A stretch of DNA of 64,000 bases from Streptomyces sp. NBC_01497 (lineage in GTDB: Bacteria > Actinomycetota > Actinomycetes > Streptomycetales > Streptomycetaceae), in NCBI RefSeq assembly GCF_036250695.1, contig NZ_CP109427.1:2108001-2172000 (forward strand), read 5' to 3'. The notes under the pieces are model-generated. The model was given only the letters and a program-made list of their open reading frames with translations, searched no databases and was not told the origin of the DNA. The position numbers and the translations under genes are program-made. Positions 45,685-54,119 of the stretch are shown here, piece after piece. Within the stretch, counting starts at the first letter, position 1. Each line of letters opens with the position of its first letter.

Positions 45685-45698
45685 GTGATCTGGATCAC
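45685..45698. promoter_or_regulatory. CRP-like palindrome upstream of primase-like gene
   Basis: GTGATCtgGATCAC fits the GTGA-N6-TCAC half-site spacing of CRP-family sites. It is about 130 bases upstream of the start at 45554, in the 263-base gap after the oxidase gene. Binding is not shown. Confidence 0.35.
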
Positions 45699-45817
45699 GT
45701 CACCACGCACGGGTCGGCGGGGTCGACGGACCGACGCCGCCTGCGGGCGCACGGGCCCGGGCGGTGGGGCGGGCCCGGCAGGACCGGCACCCGTACCGGC
45801 ACCCGCACCGCACCCGC

Positions 45818-47263
45818 TCAGCTGTCGAAGCCCAGGCCGAGCCGGTCCATGGCGCGCAGCCACAGGTTGCGCCGGCCCCCGGCCGCGTCGGCCCGCGCCA
45901 GCGACCACTTCGTCAGGCCGATCCCGGCCCAGGCCACCGGCTCCGGCGGGAACGGCAGGGGCTTGCGCCGCACCATCTCCAGCTCCGTGCGCTCACTGGA
46001 CTGGCCGGACAACAGGTCGAGCATGACGTCGGCACCGAACCGGGTCGCCCCGACGCCCAGCCCGGTGAAGCCCGCCGCGTAGGTGACGCGGCCCTCGTGC
46101 GCGGTGCCGTAGAAGGCCGCGAACCGCGTGCAGGTGTCGATGGCGCCGCCCCAGGCGTGGCTGAAGCGGACGTCTTCGAGCTGCGGGAAGCAGCGGAAGA
46201 AGTGCGTGGCGAGCTTGAGGTACGTCGCGGGGCGCTGGTCCCGGTCCGCGTCGAGCCGCCCGCCGAAGGGGTAGATGGCGTCGTAACCGCCCCACAGGAC
46301 ACGGTTGTCGGCGGTGAGGCGGAAGTAGTGGAACTGGTTGGCGCTGTCGCCGAGGCCCTGCCGGTTCGTCCAGCCGACCGAGGCCAGCTGGGCGGCGGTC
46401 AGCGGCTCGGTCGTCAGCGCGTAGTCGTAGACGGGGACGGTGTACGGGCGTACGCGCCGCAGCAGGGAGGGGAAGACGTTGGTGCCGAGGGCGACCTGCC
46501 GGGCGAGGATCCGGCCCTGCGGGGTGCGCACGGCCATGCCCGGGCCGGACCGGGTGAGCGTGCGGCCGGGCGTGTTCTCGTAGACACGGACGCCGAGGCC
46601 GAGGCAGGCCCGCTTGAGGCCCCAGGCCAGCGCGGCCGGGTTGACGAGGGCGACGCCCTCCCGGTCGAGGAGGCCGCCGAGGAAGGTGGGCGAATCGACC
46701 TCGGCGCGTACGGCGTCCTGGTCGAGTACCTCAAGACCCGTGAGGCCCGCCCGCTCGGCCTCCTCCTTGAGTGCGGACAGCTCGGCGAGCTGATGGGGTG
46801 CGGTGGCGACGTCGATCTCACCGGTGCGTTCGAAGGCGCAGTCGATGCCGTAGCGCTCGACGGCGTCGCCGATCGCGTCGAGGTTGCGTGCGCCGAGTTC
46901 CTCCAGGGCGCGCAGTTCGCCGGGCCAGCGGGCCAGGCCGTTGGGCAGGCCGTGGGTGAGGGAGGCGGCGCAGAAGCCGCCGTTGCGGCCGGAGGCGGCC
47001 CAGGCCACCTCCCGGCCCTCGATGACGACGACGTCGCGCCCCGGGTCGCGTTCCTTGGCGTTCAGCGCGGTCCACAGGCCGCTGTAACCGCCGCCGACGA
47101 CGAGCAGGTCGCAGCGTTCCTCGCCGGTGAGGGCGGGCAGCGCGGCAGGCCTGCCCGGGTCGTCGAGCCAGTACGGGGCGGGCCGCACGTGCGCGAGGGA
47201 CGACGAGGCGAGGGCGGTGGCCGCGCGTGCGGCCGGGACGGTGTCCATGGCTCCTGGGGCCAT
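45818..47263 (-). CDS. puuB: FAD-dependent oxidoreductase, gamma-glutamylputrescine-oxidase-like
   Basis: The 481-aa flavoprotein has the dinucleotide motif DLLVVGGGYSGLWTALNAKER with a GxGxxG core near residue 57, then AWAASGRNGGFC and, near the C-terminus, TYAAGFTGLGVGATRFG, as in DAO/PuuB oxidases. PuuB oxidises gamma-glutamyl-putrescine to the aldehyde. Location at the end of a polyamine ABC transporter operon with a matching aldehyde dehydrogenase supports this. The ATG at 47261-47263 has a GGAG site. Confidence 0.85.
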   Translation of the reverse strand: MAPGAMDTVPAARAATALASSSLAHVRPAPYWLDDPGRPAALPALTGEERCDLLVVGGGYSGLWTALNAKERDPGRDVVVIEGREVAWAASGRNGGFCAASLTHGLPNGLARWPGELRALEELGARNLDAIGDAVERYGIDCAFERTGEIDVATAPHQLAELSALKEEAERAGLTGLEVLDQDAVRAEVDSPTFLGGLLDREGVALVNPAALAWGLKRACLGLGVRVYENTPGRTLTRSGPGMAVRTPQGRILARQVALGTNVFPSLLRRVRPYTVPVYDYALTTEPLTAAQLASVGWTNRQGLGDSANQFHYFRLTADNRVLWGGYDAIYPFGGRLDADRDQRPATYLKLATHFFRCFPQLEDVRFSHAWGGAIDTCTRFAAFYGTAHEGRVTYAAGFTGLGVGATRFGADVMLDLLSGQSSERTELEMVRRKPLPFPPEPVAWAGIGLTKWSLARADAAGGRRNLWLRAMDRLGLGFDS

Positions 47264-47333
47264 GACTAACAACTCCTTCGGGCCCCGCTGGACGGGGCCC
47301 AGCTGTGCGGGCTGCGGGCATCCGGCCCCGTGG

Positions 47334-48152
47334 TCAGGACGCGGCCGCGGCCTTGGACCGCCGGTTGCTGACGGCCTGGCCCGCGACGACGACCGTTACG
47401 GCAATGACGAACATCGCCGTGCCGATGACATTGATCTGCACCGGCGTGCCGCGCTGCGCCGATCCCCAGACGAACATGGGGAAGGTCACCGTGGAGCCGG
47501 CGTTGAAGTTGGTGATGATGAAGTCGTCGAACGACAGCGCGAACGACAGCAGCGCTCCCGCGACGATCCCGGGTGCAGCGATCGGCAGTGTGACGCGCAC
47601 GAAGGTCGCCGCGGGTCCCGCGTACAGGTCGCGCGCCGCCTCCTCCAGCCGCGGGTCCATGGACATGACGCGTGCCTTCACGGCGACGACGACGAAGCTC
47701 AGGCAGAACATGATGTGGGCGATGAGGATCGTCCAGAAGCCGAGCTGTGCGCCGAGGTTGAGGAAGAGGGTGAGCAGCGACGCGGCCATGACGACCTCGG
47801 GCATGGCCATCGGCAGGAAGATCAGCGAGTTCACCGGGCCGCGGCCGTGGAAGCGGTAGCGGACCAGCGCGAAGGCGATCATGGTGCCGAGGACGGTGGC
47901 GCCGATCGTCGCGTAGACGGCGATCTGCAGGGACAGCCCCAGCGAGCTGCACAGCCCCGCGGCCCCGCACGGCGACTTCCACGCGTCGAGCGAGAAGTGG
48001 TTCCACGTGTAGTTGAAGCGGCCGGTGGGCTTGTTGAAGGAGAACACCATCACGACGACGTTCGGCAGGATCAGGTAGGCGAGCGTGATCAGGCCGGCGA
48101 TCACCACCAGGTGCTGCCGTATCCAGCGCAGTGCCCTCGGAGTCGGGTTCAT
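47334..48152 (-). CDS. potC: Polyamine ABC transporter permease PotC
   Basis: This 272-aa permease has six membrane segments and the EAA-type loop (DPRLEEAARDLYAGPAATF, then TLPIAAPGI) that docks on PotA. FDDFIITNF is a PotC/PotI signature. It overlaps potB by one base more than a stop codon (ATGA). A 70-base gap separates it from the oxidase gene. Confidence 0.92.
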   Translation of the reverse strand: MNPTPRALRWIRQHLVVIAGLITLAYLILPNVVVMVFSFNKPTGRFNYTWNHFSLDAWKSPCGAAGLCSSLGLSLQIAVYATIGATVLGTMIAFALVRYRFHGRGPVNSLIFLPMAMPEVVMAASLLTLFLNLGAQLGFWTILIAHIMFCLSFVVVAVKARVMSMDPRLEEAARDLYAGPAATFVRVTLPIAAPGIVAGALLSFALSFDDFIITNFNAGSTVTFPMFVWGSAQRGTPVQINVIGTAMFVIAVTVVVAGQAVSNRRSKAAAAS

Positions 48153-49084
48153 CAGAGCAGTTCCTCCGTCCCTGCCCGGCGGATGTAGTAGCTGACCACG
48201 AACAGCACGACCGCCATGAGGATGAACGACAGCGCGGCCGCGGCCGGATAGTCGAGCACGGTGAGGAACTGCGACTGGATGACGCTGCCGATCATCTTCG
48301 TGTCGGCGGACCCGAGCAGCTGCGCGTTGACGTAGTCGCCGCTGGACGGGATGAACGTGAGCAGGGTGCCGGAGACGACGCCGGGCAGCGACATCGGGAA
48401 GGTCACCTTGCGGAAGGTGGTCCAGGGGGTGGCGTACAGGTCGCCCGCGGCCTCGTGCAGCCGCTGGTCGATCCGCTCCAGCGAGGTGTAGAGCGGCAGG
48501 ATCATGAAGGGCAGGAAGTTGTAGGTGAGCCCGGTGACGACGGCGAGCGGGGTGGCGAGGACCCGGTCGCCGCTGGTCCAGCCCAGCGCGTTCGTCAGGT
48601 CCAGGATGTGCGCCGAGTTGAGGAAGCCGACGACCGGCCCCCCGTCGGCGAGGATCGTCTTCCAGGCCAGCGTGCGGATCAGGAAGCTGGTGAAGAACGG
48701 CGCGATGACGAGGACCAGCAGGACGTTGCGGTAGCGCCCGGCCCGGAAGGCGATGAGGTACGCGAGCGGGTAGCCGACGACCAGGCACAGCAGCGTGGCG
48801 ACGGCCGCGTACAGCAGCGAGCGCAGGAACTGCGGGTAGTACTGCTGGAGCACGTCCCAGTACGTCTGCACGTGCCAGGTGACCTGGAAGCCGCTCTCCA
48901 GCGACCCGGTCTGCACGGACGTGGACGCCTGGTAGATCAGCGGGACGACGAAGAAGATGATCAGCCAGAGGATGCCGGGCAGCAGCAGCCAGTACGGGAC
49001 GAGCCGCTTGCGGCGCGGCACCCGGCGCGCCTTCGGTTCCCCGGTGACGGGTGCGGCGGCGGGCGGCGCGGTGGCGGCCGTCAT
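48152..49084 (-). CDS. potB: Polyamine ABC transporter permease PotB
   Basis: The 310-aa permease has a cytoplasmic Ala/Pro/Arg-rich N-terminus of 28 residues and six membrane helices. The docking loop is LHEAAGDLYATPWTTFRKVTFP, and PSSGDYVNAQLLG matches the PotB/PotH consensus. Both ends overlap neighbouring genes by 4 and 3 bases, indicating tight coupling in potA-potB-potC. Confidence 0.92.
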   Translation of the reverse strand: MTAATAPPAAAPVTGEPKARRVPRRKRLVPYWLLLPGILWLIIFFVVPLIYQASTSVQTGSLESGFQVTWHVQTYWDVLQQYYPQFLRSLLYAAVATLLCLVVGYPLAYLIAFRAGRYRNVLLVLVIAPFFTSFLIRTLAWKTILADGGPVVGFLNSAHILDLTNALGWTSGDRVLATPLAVVTGLTYNFLPFMILPLYTSLERIDQRLHEAAGDLYATPWTTFRKVTFPMSLPGVVSGTLLTFIPSSGDYVNAQLLGSADTKMIGSVIQSQFLTVLDYPAAAALSFILMAVVLFVVSYYIRRAGTEELL

Positions 49085-50238
49085 GACGCCTCCCCCTCGC
49101 CGGCGGAGATGTCCTGGTCCGCGCCGAGCCCGAAGGTGTGTCCCGGGTTCCAGTGCAGGACCACCTCGGCGCCGGGCACGAGGCGGCCGTCGCGCTCGAT
49201 GTTCTGTGCGTACACGGCCAGTTCGGGGCAGGCGGGGCTGTCGACGACGTACTGGGTGGAGACGCCGATGAAGCTGGTGCCGACGATCCGGCCGACGACC
49301 CGGTTGCGGCCCGGGGGGACGGTGCCCGCGTCGTCGGCGTGGGTGAGGGTGATCTTCTCGGGGCGTATGCCGACGAGGACCTTTCCCCCGTTCGCCGTGG
49401 GGGCCGTGCACCGGGCGGCGGGCAGGGTGAGTTCGCACCCGCCGCTGCCGGAGACGGTGAGGTTCTCGCCGTCGGTGCGGAGGATCTCCGTCTCGATGAG
49501 GTTGGAGGTGCCGAGGAAGTTCGCGACGAACGTCGTACGCGGGTTCTCGTAGAGATCGCCGGGGCTGCCGAGCTGTTCCACGCGGCCCGCGTTCATCACC
49601 GCGATGGTGTCGGCCATCGTCATGGCCTCCTCCTGGTCGTGGGTGACGTGGATGAAGGTGACGCCCACCTCCGTCTGGATGCGCTTGAGTTCGAGCTGCA
49701 TCTGGCGGCGCAGTTTGAGGTCGAGCGCGCCGAGCGGCTCGTCGAGGAGGAGCACCTGAGGGCGGTTGATCAGGGCGCGGGCGACCGCGACGCGCTGCTG
49801 CTGGCCGCCGGAGAGCTGTTGCGGCTTGCGGCGCGCGTAGTCGCCGAGCTGGACGAGGTCGAGCATCTCGCCGACCTGCCTCCCCACGGACCTGATACCG
49901 CGGCGGCGCAGTCCGAAGGCGACGTTCTCGAAGATGTCGAGGTGCGGGAAGAGCGCGTAGCTCTGGAAGACGGTGTTCACGGGCCTCTTGTGCGGAGGCA
50001 GATCGGTGACGTCCTCCTCGCCGAGGAAGACGGTGCCGGTGGTCGGGTCCTCCAGGCCGGCGATCATCCGCAGGGTGGTGGTCTTCCCGCAGCCGGACGC
50101 GCCGAGCAGCGCGAAGAACGTCCCCTGGGGCACGGTGAGATCGAGCGGCTGGACGGCTTGGAACGAGCCGTACTTCTTGCTGATCCCGGCGAGGCGGACG
50201 TCGCCGCCGGCCGGGCCGGTGGATGCGGTCTCTGTCAT
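49081..50238 (-). CDS. potA: Polyamine ABC transporter ATP-binding protein PotA
   Basis: The 385-aa ATPase has Walker A GASGCGKTT, signature LSGGQQQR, Walker B VLLLDEPLGALD and H-loop FIHVTHDQEEAM. The C-terminal 140 residues form the TOBE-type regulatory domain of the PotA/MalK group (VGIRPEKITL). It drives uptake of putrescine/spermidine. The 150-base GC-rich gap to potD contains a duplicated CGCGCGGCGGCGGGG motif. Confidence 0.94.
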   Translation of the reverse strand: MTETASTGPAGGDVRLAGISKKYGSFQAVQPLDLTVPQGTFFALLGASGCGKTTTLRMIAGLEDPTTGTVFLGEEDVTDLPPHKRPVNTVFQSYALFPHLDIFENVAFGLRRRGIRSVGRQVGEMLDLVQLGDYARRKPQQLSGGQQQRVAVARALINRPQVLLLDEPLGALDLKLRRQMQLELKRIQTEVGVTFIHVTHDQEEAMTMADTIAVMNAGRVEQLGSPGDLYENPRTTFVANFLGTSNLIETEILRTDGENLTVSGSGGCELTLPAARCTAPTANGGKVLVGIRPEKITLTHADDAGTVPPGRNRVVGRIVGTSFIGVSTQYVVDSPACPELAVYAQNIERDGRLVPGAEVVLHWNPGHTFGLGADQDISAGEGEAS

Positions 50239-50388
50239 CGGTAGCAGTCCCGGAAGCTAGAGGGGTGTGACGGGGCGCGGGGCGGTGGCCCTCCCGCGGT
50301 GGCGGTCGGGCGGCCTTCGCGCGGCGGCGGGGCCGGGGCGGGTGTCCCCGCGCGGCGGCGGGGGCGTCGTGGGCCCGCGCCGGGCGGG

Positions 50389-51636
50389 TCAGGCGCCGAT
50401 GAGCAGGGAGAACTTCTGCTCCAGGGCGGTGTCCTCCTTGTTGCTCAGTGAGCGGAAGGAGTGCGAGGCGGCCTGCATCTTCTCGTCGGGGATGATCAGC
50501 ACGTTGTTCGCCGCGTCCTTGTCCAGCTTGGCGAGTTCGGGCTTCACGTGGTCGCAGGGGCACACGTAGTTGATGTACGCGGCGAGCTTGGCCGCGGCGG
50601 GCGGCTCGTAGTAGTAGTCCATCAGCCGCTCGGCGTTGGCCCGGTGCCTGGAGCGCGCGGGCACCATCATGTTGTCGCTGGAGATCATGTAACCGGCTTC
50701 GGGGATGGCGTACTTGATGTCCGGGTTCTCCGACTGGAGCTGGACGATGTCGCCGGCCCAGGCGACGCAGGCCGCGATGTCGCCCTTGTCGAGGTCCGAG
50801 GTGTAGTCGTTGCCCGCGAAGCGGCGGATCTGGTGGGAGTCCACGCCCTTTTGCAGCCGGGCCACCGCGGCGTCGTAGTCGTCCGTGGTGAAGGTCTCCG
50901 GCGCCTTGCCCATGTCGAGCAGCGTCATGCCGATGGTGTCGCGCATCTCGGTGAGGAAGGCCACCCGGCCCTTCAGCTTCGGGTCGTCGAGGAGCTGCGA
51001 GACGGAGTCGACCTTCCGGCCGCCGGTGGCCTTGCTGTTGTACGCGATGACGGTGGGGATGCCCGCCCACGGGTAGGAGTGGGCGCGGCCCGGGTCCCAG
51101 TCGGGGGTGCGGAACTGGCCGATGAGGTTCGCGTACGCGTGCGGCATCAGGGACGCGTCGAGGGTCTGTGCCCAGCCGAGGCCGATGATGCGGCCGACGA
51201 GCCAGTCGGTGAGCACGATGATGTCACGGCCGATGTCCTGCCCCGCGGCGAGTTGCGGCTGGATCTTGCCGAAGAACTCGTTGTTGTCGTTGATGTCGGT
51301 GTTGTACGTGACCTTGATGCCGGTGCGCCGGGTGAACGCCTCCAGCGTCGGGAAGTGCTTCCCGTCGTCGGTGACGTCCATGTACTCGGTCCAGTTGGAG
51401 AAGACGACCTTCTTCTCCGCTGCCGAGTAGTCGGGGTCGCCGCCGCCCTTGGTGTCCTTCTTGGCGGCCGGGATGCCACAGCCGGTGAGGGCCGCGAAAC
51501 CGCCGAAGGTCAGCGCGCCGACGCCGCCCGCGCGCAGCAGGGAGCGACGGGTGAGAGCGCCCCTGCCGGTGGTGAGGTGCCGCTGTATCGCCGCGAGCTG
51601 GACGGCTGAGAGGCCCTCCGGTTCGTCGTGTGCCAT
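50389..51636 (-). CDS. potD: Polyamine-binding lipoprotein PotD
   Basis: The 415-aa solute-binding protein starts with a 29-residue charged region, a twin-arginine motif TRRSLL (R30-R31), a hydrophobic stretch and a lipobox ALTGC with Cys53, suggesting Tat export and lipidation. The mature part has VFSNWTEYMD, FEAFTRRTGIKV-like stretch, NEFFGKIQPQLAAGQDIGRDIIVLTDW and YPWAGIPTVIAYN, characteristic of spermidine/putrescine-binding PotD/PotF. It precedes potABC in the same operon. Confidence 0.93.
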   Translation of the reverse strand: MAHDEPEGLSAVQLAAIQRHLTTGRGALTRRSLLRAGGVGALTFGGFAALTGCGIPAAKKDTKGGGDPDYSAAEKKVVFSNWTEYMDVTDDGKHFPTLEAFTRRTGIKVTYNTDINDNNEFFGKIQPQLAAGQDIGRDIIVLTDWLVGRIIGLGWAQTLDASLMPHAYANLIGQFRTPDWDPGRAHSYPWAGIPTVIAYNSKATGGRKVDSVSQLLDDPKLKGRVAFLTEMRDTIGMTLLDMGKAPETFTTDDYDAAVARLQKGVDSHQIRRFAGNDYTSDLDKGDIAACVAWAGDIVQLQSENPDIKYAIPEAGYMISSDNMMVPARSRHRANAERLMDYYYEPPAAAKLAAYINYVCPCDHVKPELAKLDKDAANNVLIIPDEKMQAASHSFRSLSNKEDTALEQKFSLLIGA

Positions 51637-51662
51637 GGGCTTCGCCCTCTCGGGTATGTGTG

Positions 51663-53180
51663 TCACGTCCGGTCCCCGAAGATCGTGCGGTGCCAGTCCT
51701 TGCGTGCCACCGCGGTGTTGTCGTACATGACGTGTTTGACCTGGGTGTACTCCTCGAAGGAGTACATCGACATGTCCTTGCCGTAGCCGCTTCGCCCATA
51801 GCCGCCGTGGGGCATCTCGCTGATGATCGGGATGTGGTCGTTGACCCAGACGCAGCCGGCCTTGATCTCCCGGGTGGCGCGGCCGGTGCGGTAGACGTCG
51901 CGGCTCCAGGCGGAGGCGGCGAGGCCGTAGGGGGTGTCGTTGGCCAGCGCGATGCCCTCGTCGTCGGTGTCGAAGGGCACGGCGACGAGGACGGGGCCGA
52001 AGATCTCGCTCTGGACGGCCTCGCTGTCCTGCGCGGCGTCGGCGATCAGCGTGGGCCGGTAGTACGCGCCGCCGGCGAGCGCGCCGCCGGGGGCCTCGCC
52101 CCCGGTGACGACCCGGGCGTACGCGCGGGCGCGGTCGACGAAGCCGGCGACCCGGTCGCGCTGGGCGTGCGAGACGAGCGGACCGAGGTCGGTGCCGTCG
52201 GCGAACGGGTCCCCGGGGCGCACGGTCTCCATCAGGTCGGCGACCGCGGCGACGAAGGCCTCGTACAGGGGGCGCTGGACGTAGGCGCGGGTGGCGGCGG
52301 TGCAGTCCTGGCCCGTGTTGATGAGGGCGCCCGCGACGGCGCCGTGCACGGCGGCCTCCAGGTCGGCGTCGTCGAAGACGACGAACGGCGCTTTGCCGCC
52401 GAGTTCGAGGTGGAGGCGGGTGACGGTGGCGGTCGCGATCTCGGCGACGCGGGTACCGACGGCGGTGGAGCCGGTGAAGGACGTCATGGCCACGTCGGGG
52501 TGGCCGACGAGGTGCTCGCCCGCGTCCCGGCCCGCACCGCAGACGATGTTGATCACACCGTCGGGGATCCCCGCCTGCTGGGCGGCCTCCGCGAACATCA
52601 GCGAGGTGAGGGGGGTGATCTCGGCGGGCTTGAGCACGACGGTGTTGCCCGCGGCGATCGCGGGGAGGATCTTCCACGCGGCCATCTGGAGCGGGTAGTT
52701 CCAGGGCGCGATGGAGCCGACGACGCCGATGGGCTCCCTGCGTACGTACGAGGTGTGATCGGCGCTGTACTCGCCGGCCGAGGTGCCCTGCAGGTGGCGT
52801 GCGGCGCCCGCGAAGAAGGCGGCGTTGTCGATCGTGCCCGGCACGTCGAAGCCGGCGGACAGTTTCAGCGGCTTGCCGCACTGGAGGGACTCGGCCTGCG
52901 CGAAGTCGTCCGCCTGCGCCGCGAGTACGGTGGCGAGGCGGTGCAGCGCGTCGGACCGCTCGCCCGGGGTGGCCCCCGACCAGCCGGGGTAGGCGGCGAG
53001 GGCGGCGGCGACCGCGTCGTCCACGTCGTTCGTCGAGGCGAGTTCGTAGCGGAACACCGTCTCGCCCGTGGCCGGATCCACCACGTCCTGCGTCCGCCCC
53101 GAGGTGCCGGGCACGAGACGCCCGTCGATGAACTGCGCTCCGTCCGCGAAGCGCTTCTCTGCCTGGAAGCGGTCACTCAT
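51663..53180 (-). CDS. Gamma-aminobutyraldehyde/gamma-glutamyl-aminobutyraldehyde dehydrogenase
   Basis: The 505-aa protein is a full aldehyde dehydrogenase: PWNYPLQMAAWKI, VLKPAEITPLTS, SFTGSTAVGT, LELGGKAPFVVF and the catalytic-cysteine motif NTGQDCTAATR (near residue 300). It would oxidise the aldehyde made by the PuuB-like oxidase to GABA or its glutamyl form (PuuC/PatD role). It heads the pot operon; the promoter region carries a perfect inverted repeat at 53248-53283. ATG 53178-53180 is preferred over the in-frame ATG at 53231. Confidence 0.9.
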   Translation of the reverse strand: MSDRFQAEKRFADGAQFIDGRLVPGTSGRTQDVVDPATGETVFRYELASTNDVDDAVAAALAAYPGWSGATPGERSDALHRLATVLAAQADDFAQAESLQCGKPLKLSAGFDVPGTIDNAAFFAGAARHLQGTSAGEYSADHTSYVRREPIGVVGSIAPWNYPLQMAAWKILPAIAAGNTVVLKPAEITPLTSLMFAEAAQQAGIPDGVINIVCGAGRDAGEHLVGHPDVAMTSFTGSTAVGTRVAEIATATVTRLHLELGGKAPFVVFDDADLEAAVHGAVAGALINTGQDCTAATRAYVQRPLYEAFVAAVADLMETVRPGDPFADGTDLGPLVSHAQRDRVAGFVDRARAYARVVTGGEAPGGALAGGAYYRPTLIADAAQDSEAVQSEIFGPVLVAVPFDTDDEGIALANDTPYGLAASAWSRDVYRTGRATREIKAGCVWVNDHIPIISEMPHGGYGRSGYGKDMSMYSFEEYTQVKHVMYDNTAVARKDWHRTIFGDRT

Positions 53181-53247
53181 GACGTTCTCCGTTGTCCCAG
53201 CTGCAATTGAGTGACGATCCTGGCAGAGCATCGCCTATGCAACAAGG

Positions 53248-53283
53248 GATTCCGTTGTTTCCATTTGGTTACGCAACGGAATC
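53248..53283. promoter_or_regulatory. Inverted repeat upstream of the polyamine operon
   Basis: GATTCCGTTG (53248-53257) and CAACGGAATC (53274-53283) are perfect complements separated by 16 bases. A further GCAAC half-site lies just upstream near 53239. The block is AT-rich relative to its surroundings and 68-103 bases upstream of the first gene. It looks like a dimer-binding operator. Confidence 0.7.
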
Positions 53284-53353
53284 GGTCGACCACGGTCGCT
53301 CCAGGTCAGCCGGGCCACCCGGGGTGCCGGCGCCCTGCGGCAGACTCCTCCGC

Positions 53354-53914
53354 ATGGAGCAGAGCATGAGTGCCACAGCGGAACTCGTCGAACGCGCGCG
53401 GCGCGGCGATCGTGTGAGGTACCTGCGCTTCTGGGGCCACACGCCGCGCCCCGACGGGGAACTCTCGGCGAGCTGCCTCAGCCAGTGGTGGCCCTCGCCG
53501 TTCTCGGTCGACGGCGTCGCCTACGCCACGGCCGAACACTGGATGATGGCGGGCAAGGCACGCCTCTTCGGCGACGCGGAGGCCGAACGCGCCGTCCTCG
53601 GAGCGGGGCATCCGTCGGCCGCCAAGAAGGCGGGGCGGCTGGTGCGCGGCTTCGACGAGGAGGTGTGGCGGCGGGAACGCCTCCCGCTGGTGGTCGAGGG
53701 CAGTGTGCACAAATTCGGCCAGGACCCGGCGCTGCGGGCCTTCCTGCTGGCGACGGGTGAGCGCGTCCTGGTGGAGGCGAGCCCGGTGGACCGCGTCTGG
53801 GGCATCGGTCTGGCCGCGGACGACGAGCGCGCCGGGGACCCGGCCCGGTGGCGCGGCGAGAACCTGCTGGGCTTCGCGCTGATGGCGGCCCGCGCCCGGC
53901 TGGCACAAGGCTGA
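53354..53914 (+). CDS. NADAR family protein (YbiA/RibX-like)
   Basis: The 186-aa protein matches the NADAR (DUF1768) family: LRFWGHTP, LSQWWPSPFSVDGVAYATAEHWMMAGKARLFGD, WRRERLPLVVEGSVHKFGQDP and RVWGIGL...WRGENLLGFALM. NADAR enzymes hydrolyse N-glycosidic bonds in damaged riboflavin intermediates or ADP-ribosylated molecules. The acidic and lysine residues around the AEHWMMAGKA motif appear intact. ATG 53354 is used; ATG 53366 is an alternative. Confidence 0.88.
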   Translation: MEQSMSATAELVERARRGDRVRYLRFWGHTPRPDGELSASCLSQWWPSPFSVDGVAYATAEHWMMAGKARLFGDAEAERAVLGAGHPSAAKKAGRLVRGFDEEVWRRERLPLVVEGSVHKFGQDPALRAFLLATGERVLVEASPVDRVWGIGLAADDERAGDPARWRGENLLGFALMAARARLAQG

Positions 53915-53988
53915 GCATCCCCGCCGGGCTCGCGCGAGGGCGGCCCGGCGGACATCTCAGCGGATGAGCGCCGCGTGCCGCCCGGCGG

Positions 53989-54081
53989 GTGCGGGCGGGA
54001 CGCGCGGGACGCGTGCGGGCGGGACGCGCGGGTGCGCGGCGCCCGCGACGCCGGACGCGTGCGGGCGGGACACCCGCCCGC
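53989..54081. repeat. Direct repeats and hairpin between NADAR and DUF4190 genes
   Basis: GTGCGGGCGGGACGCGCGGG occurs at 53989-54008 and 54013-54032 (one base differs in context), and its first 13 bases again at 54059-54071. The third copy runs into a perfect 9-bp hairpin (54061-54069 with 54073-54081, ACA loop) suited to terminate both converging genes. Confidence 0.75.
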
Positions 54082-54119
54082 CCGGCGCGCGCACACGACG
54101 CGCGCCGGCGCTCCGCGCC

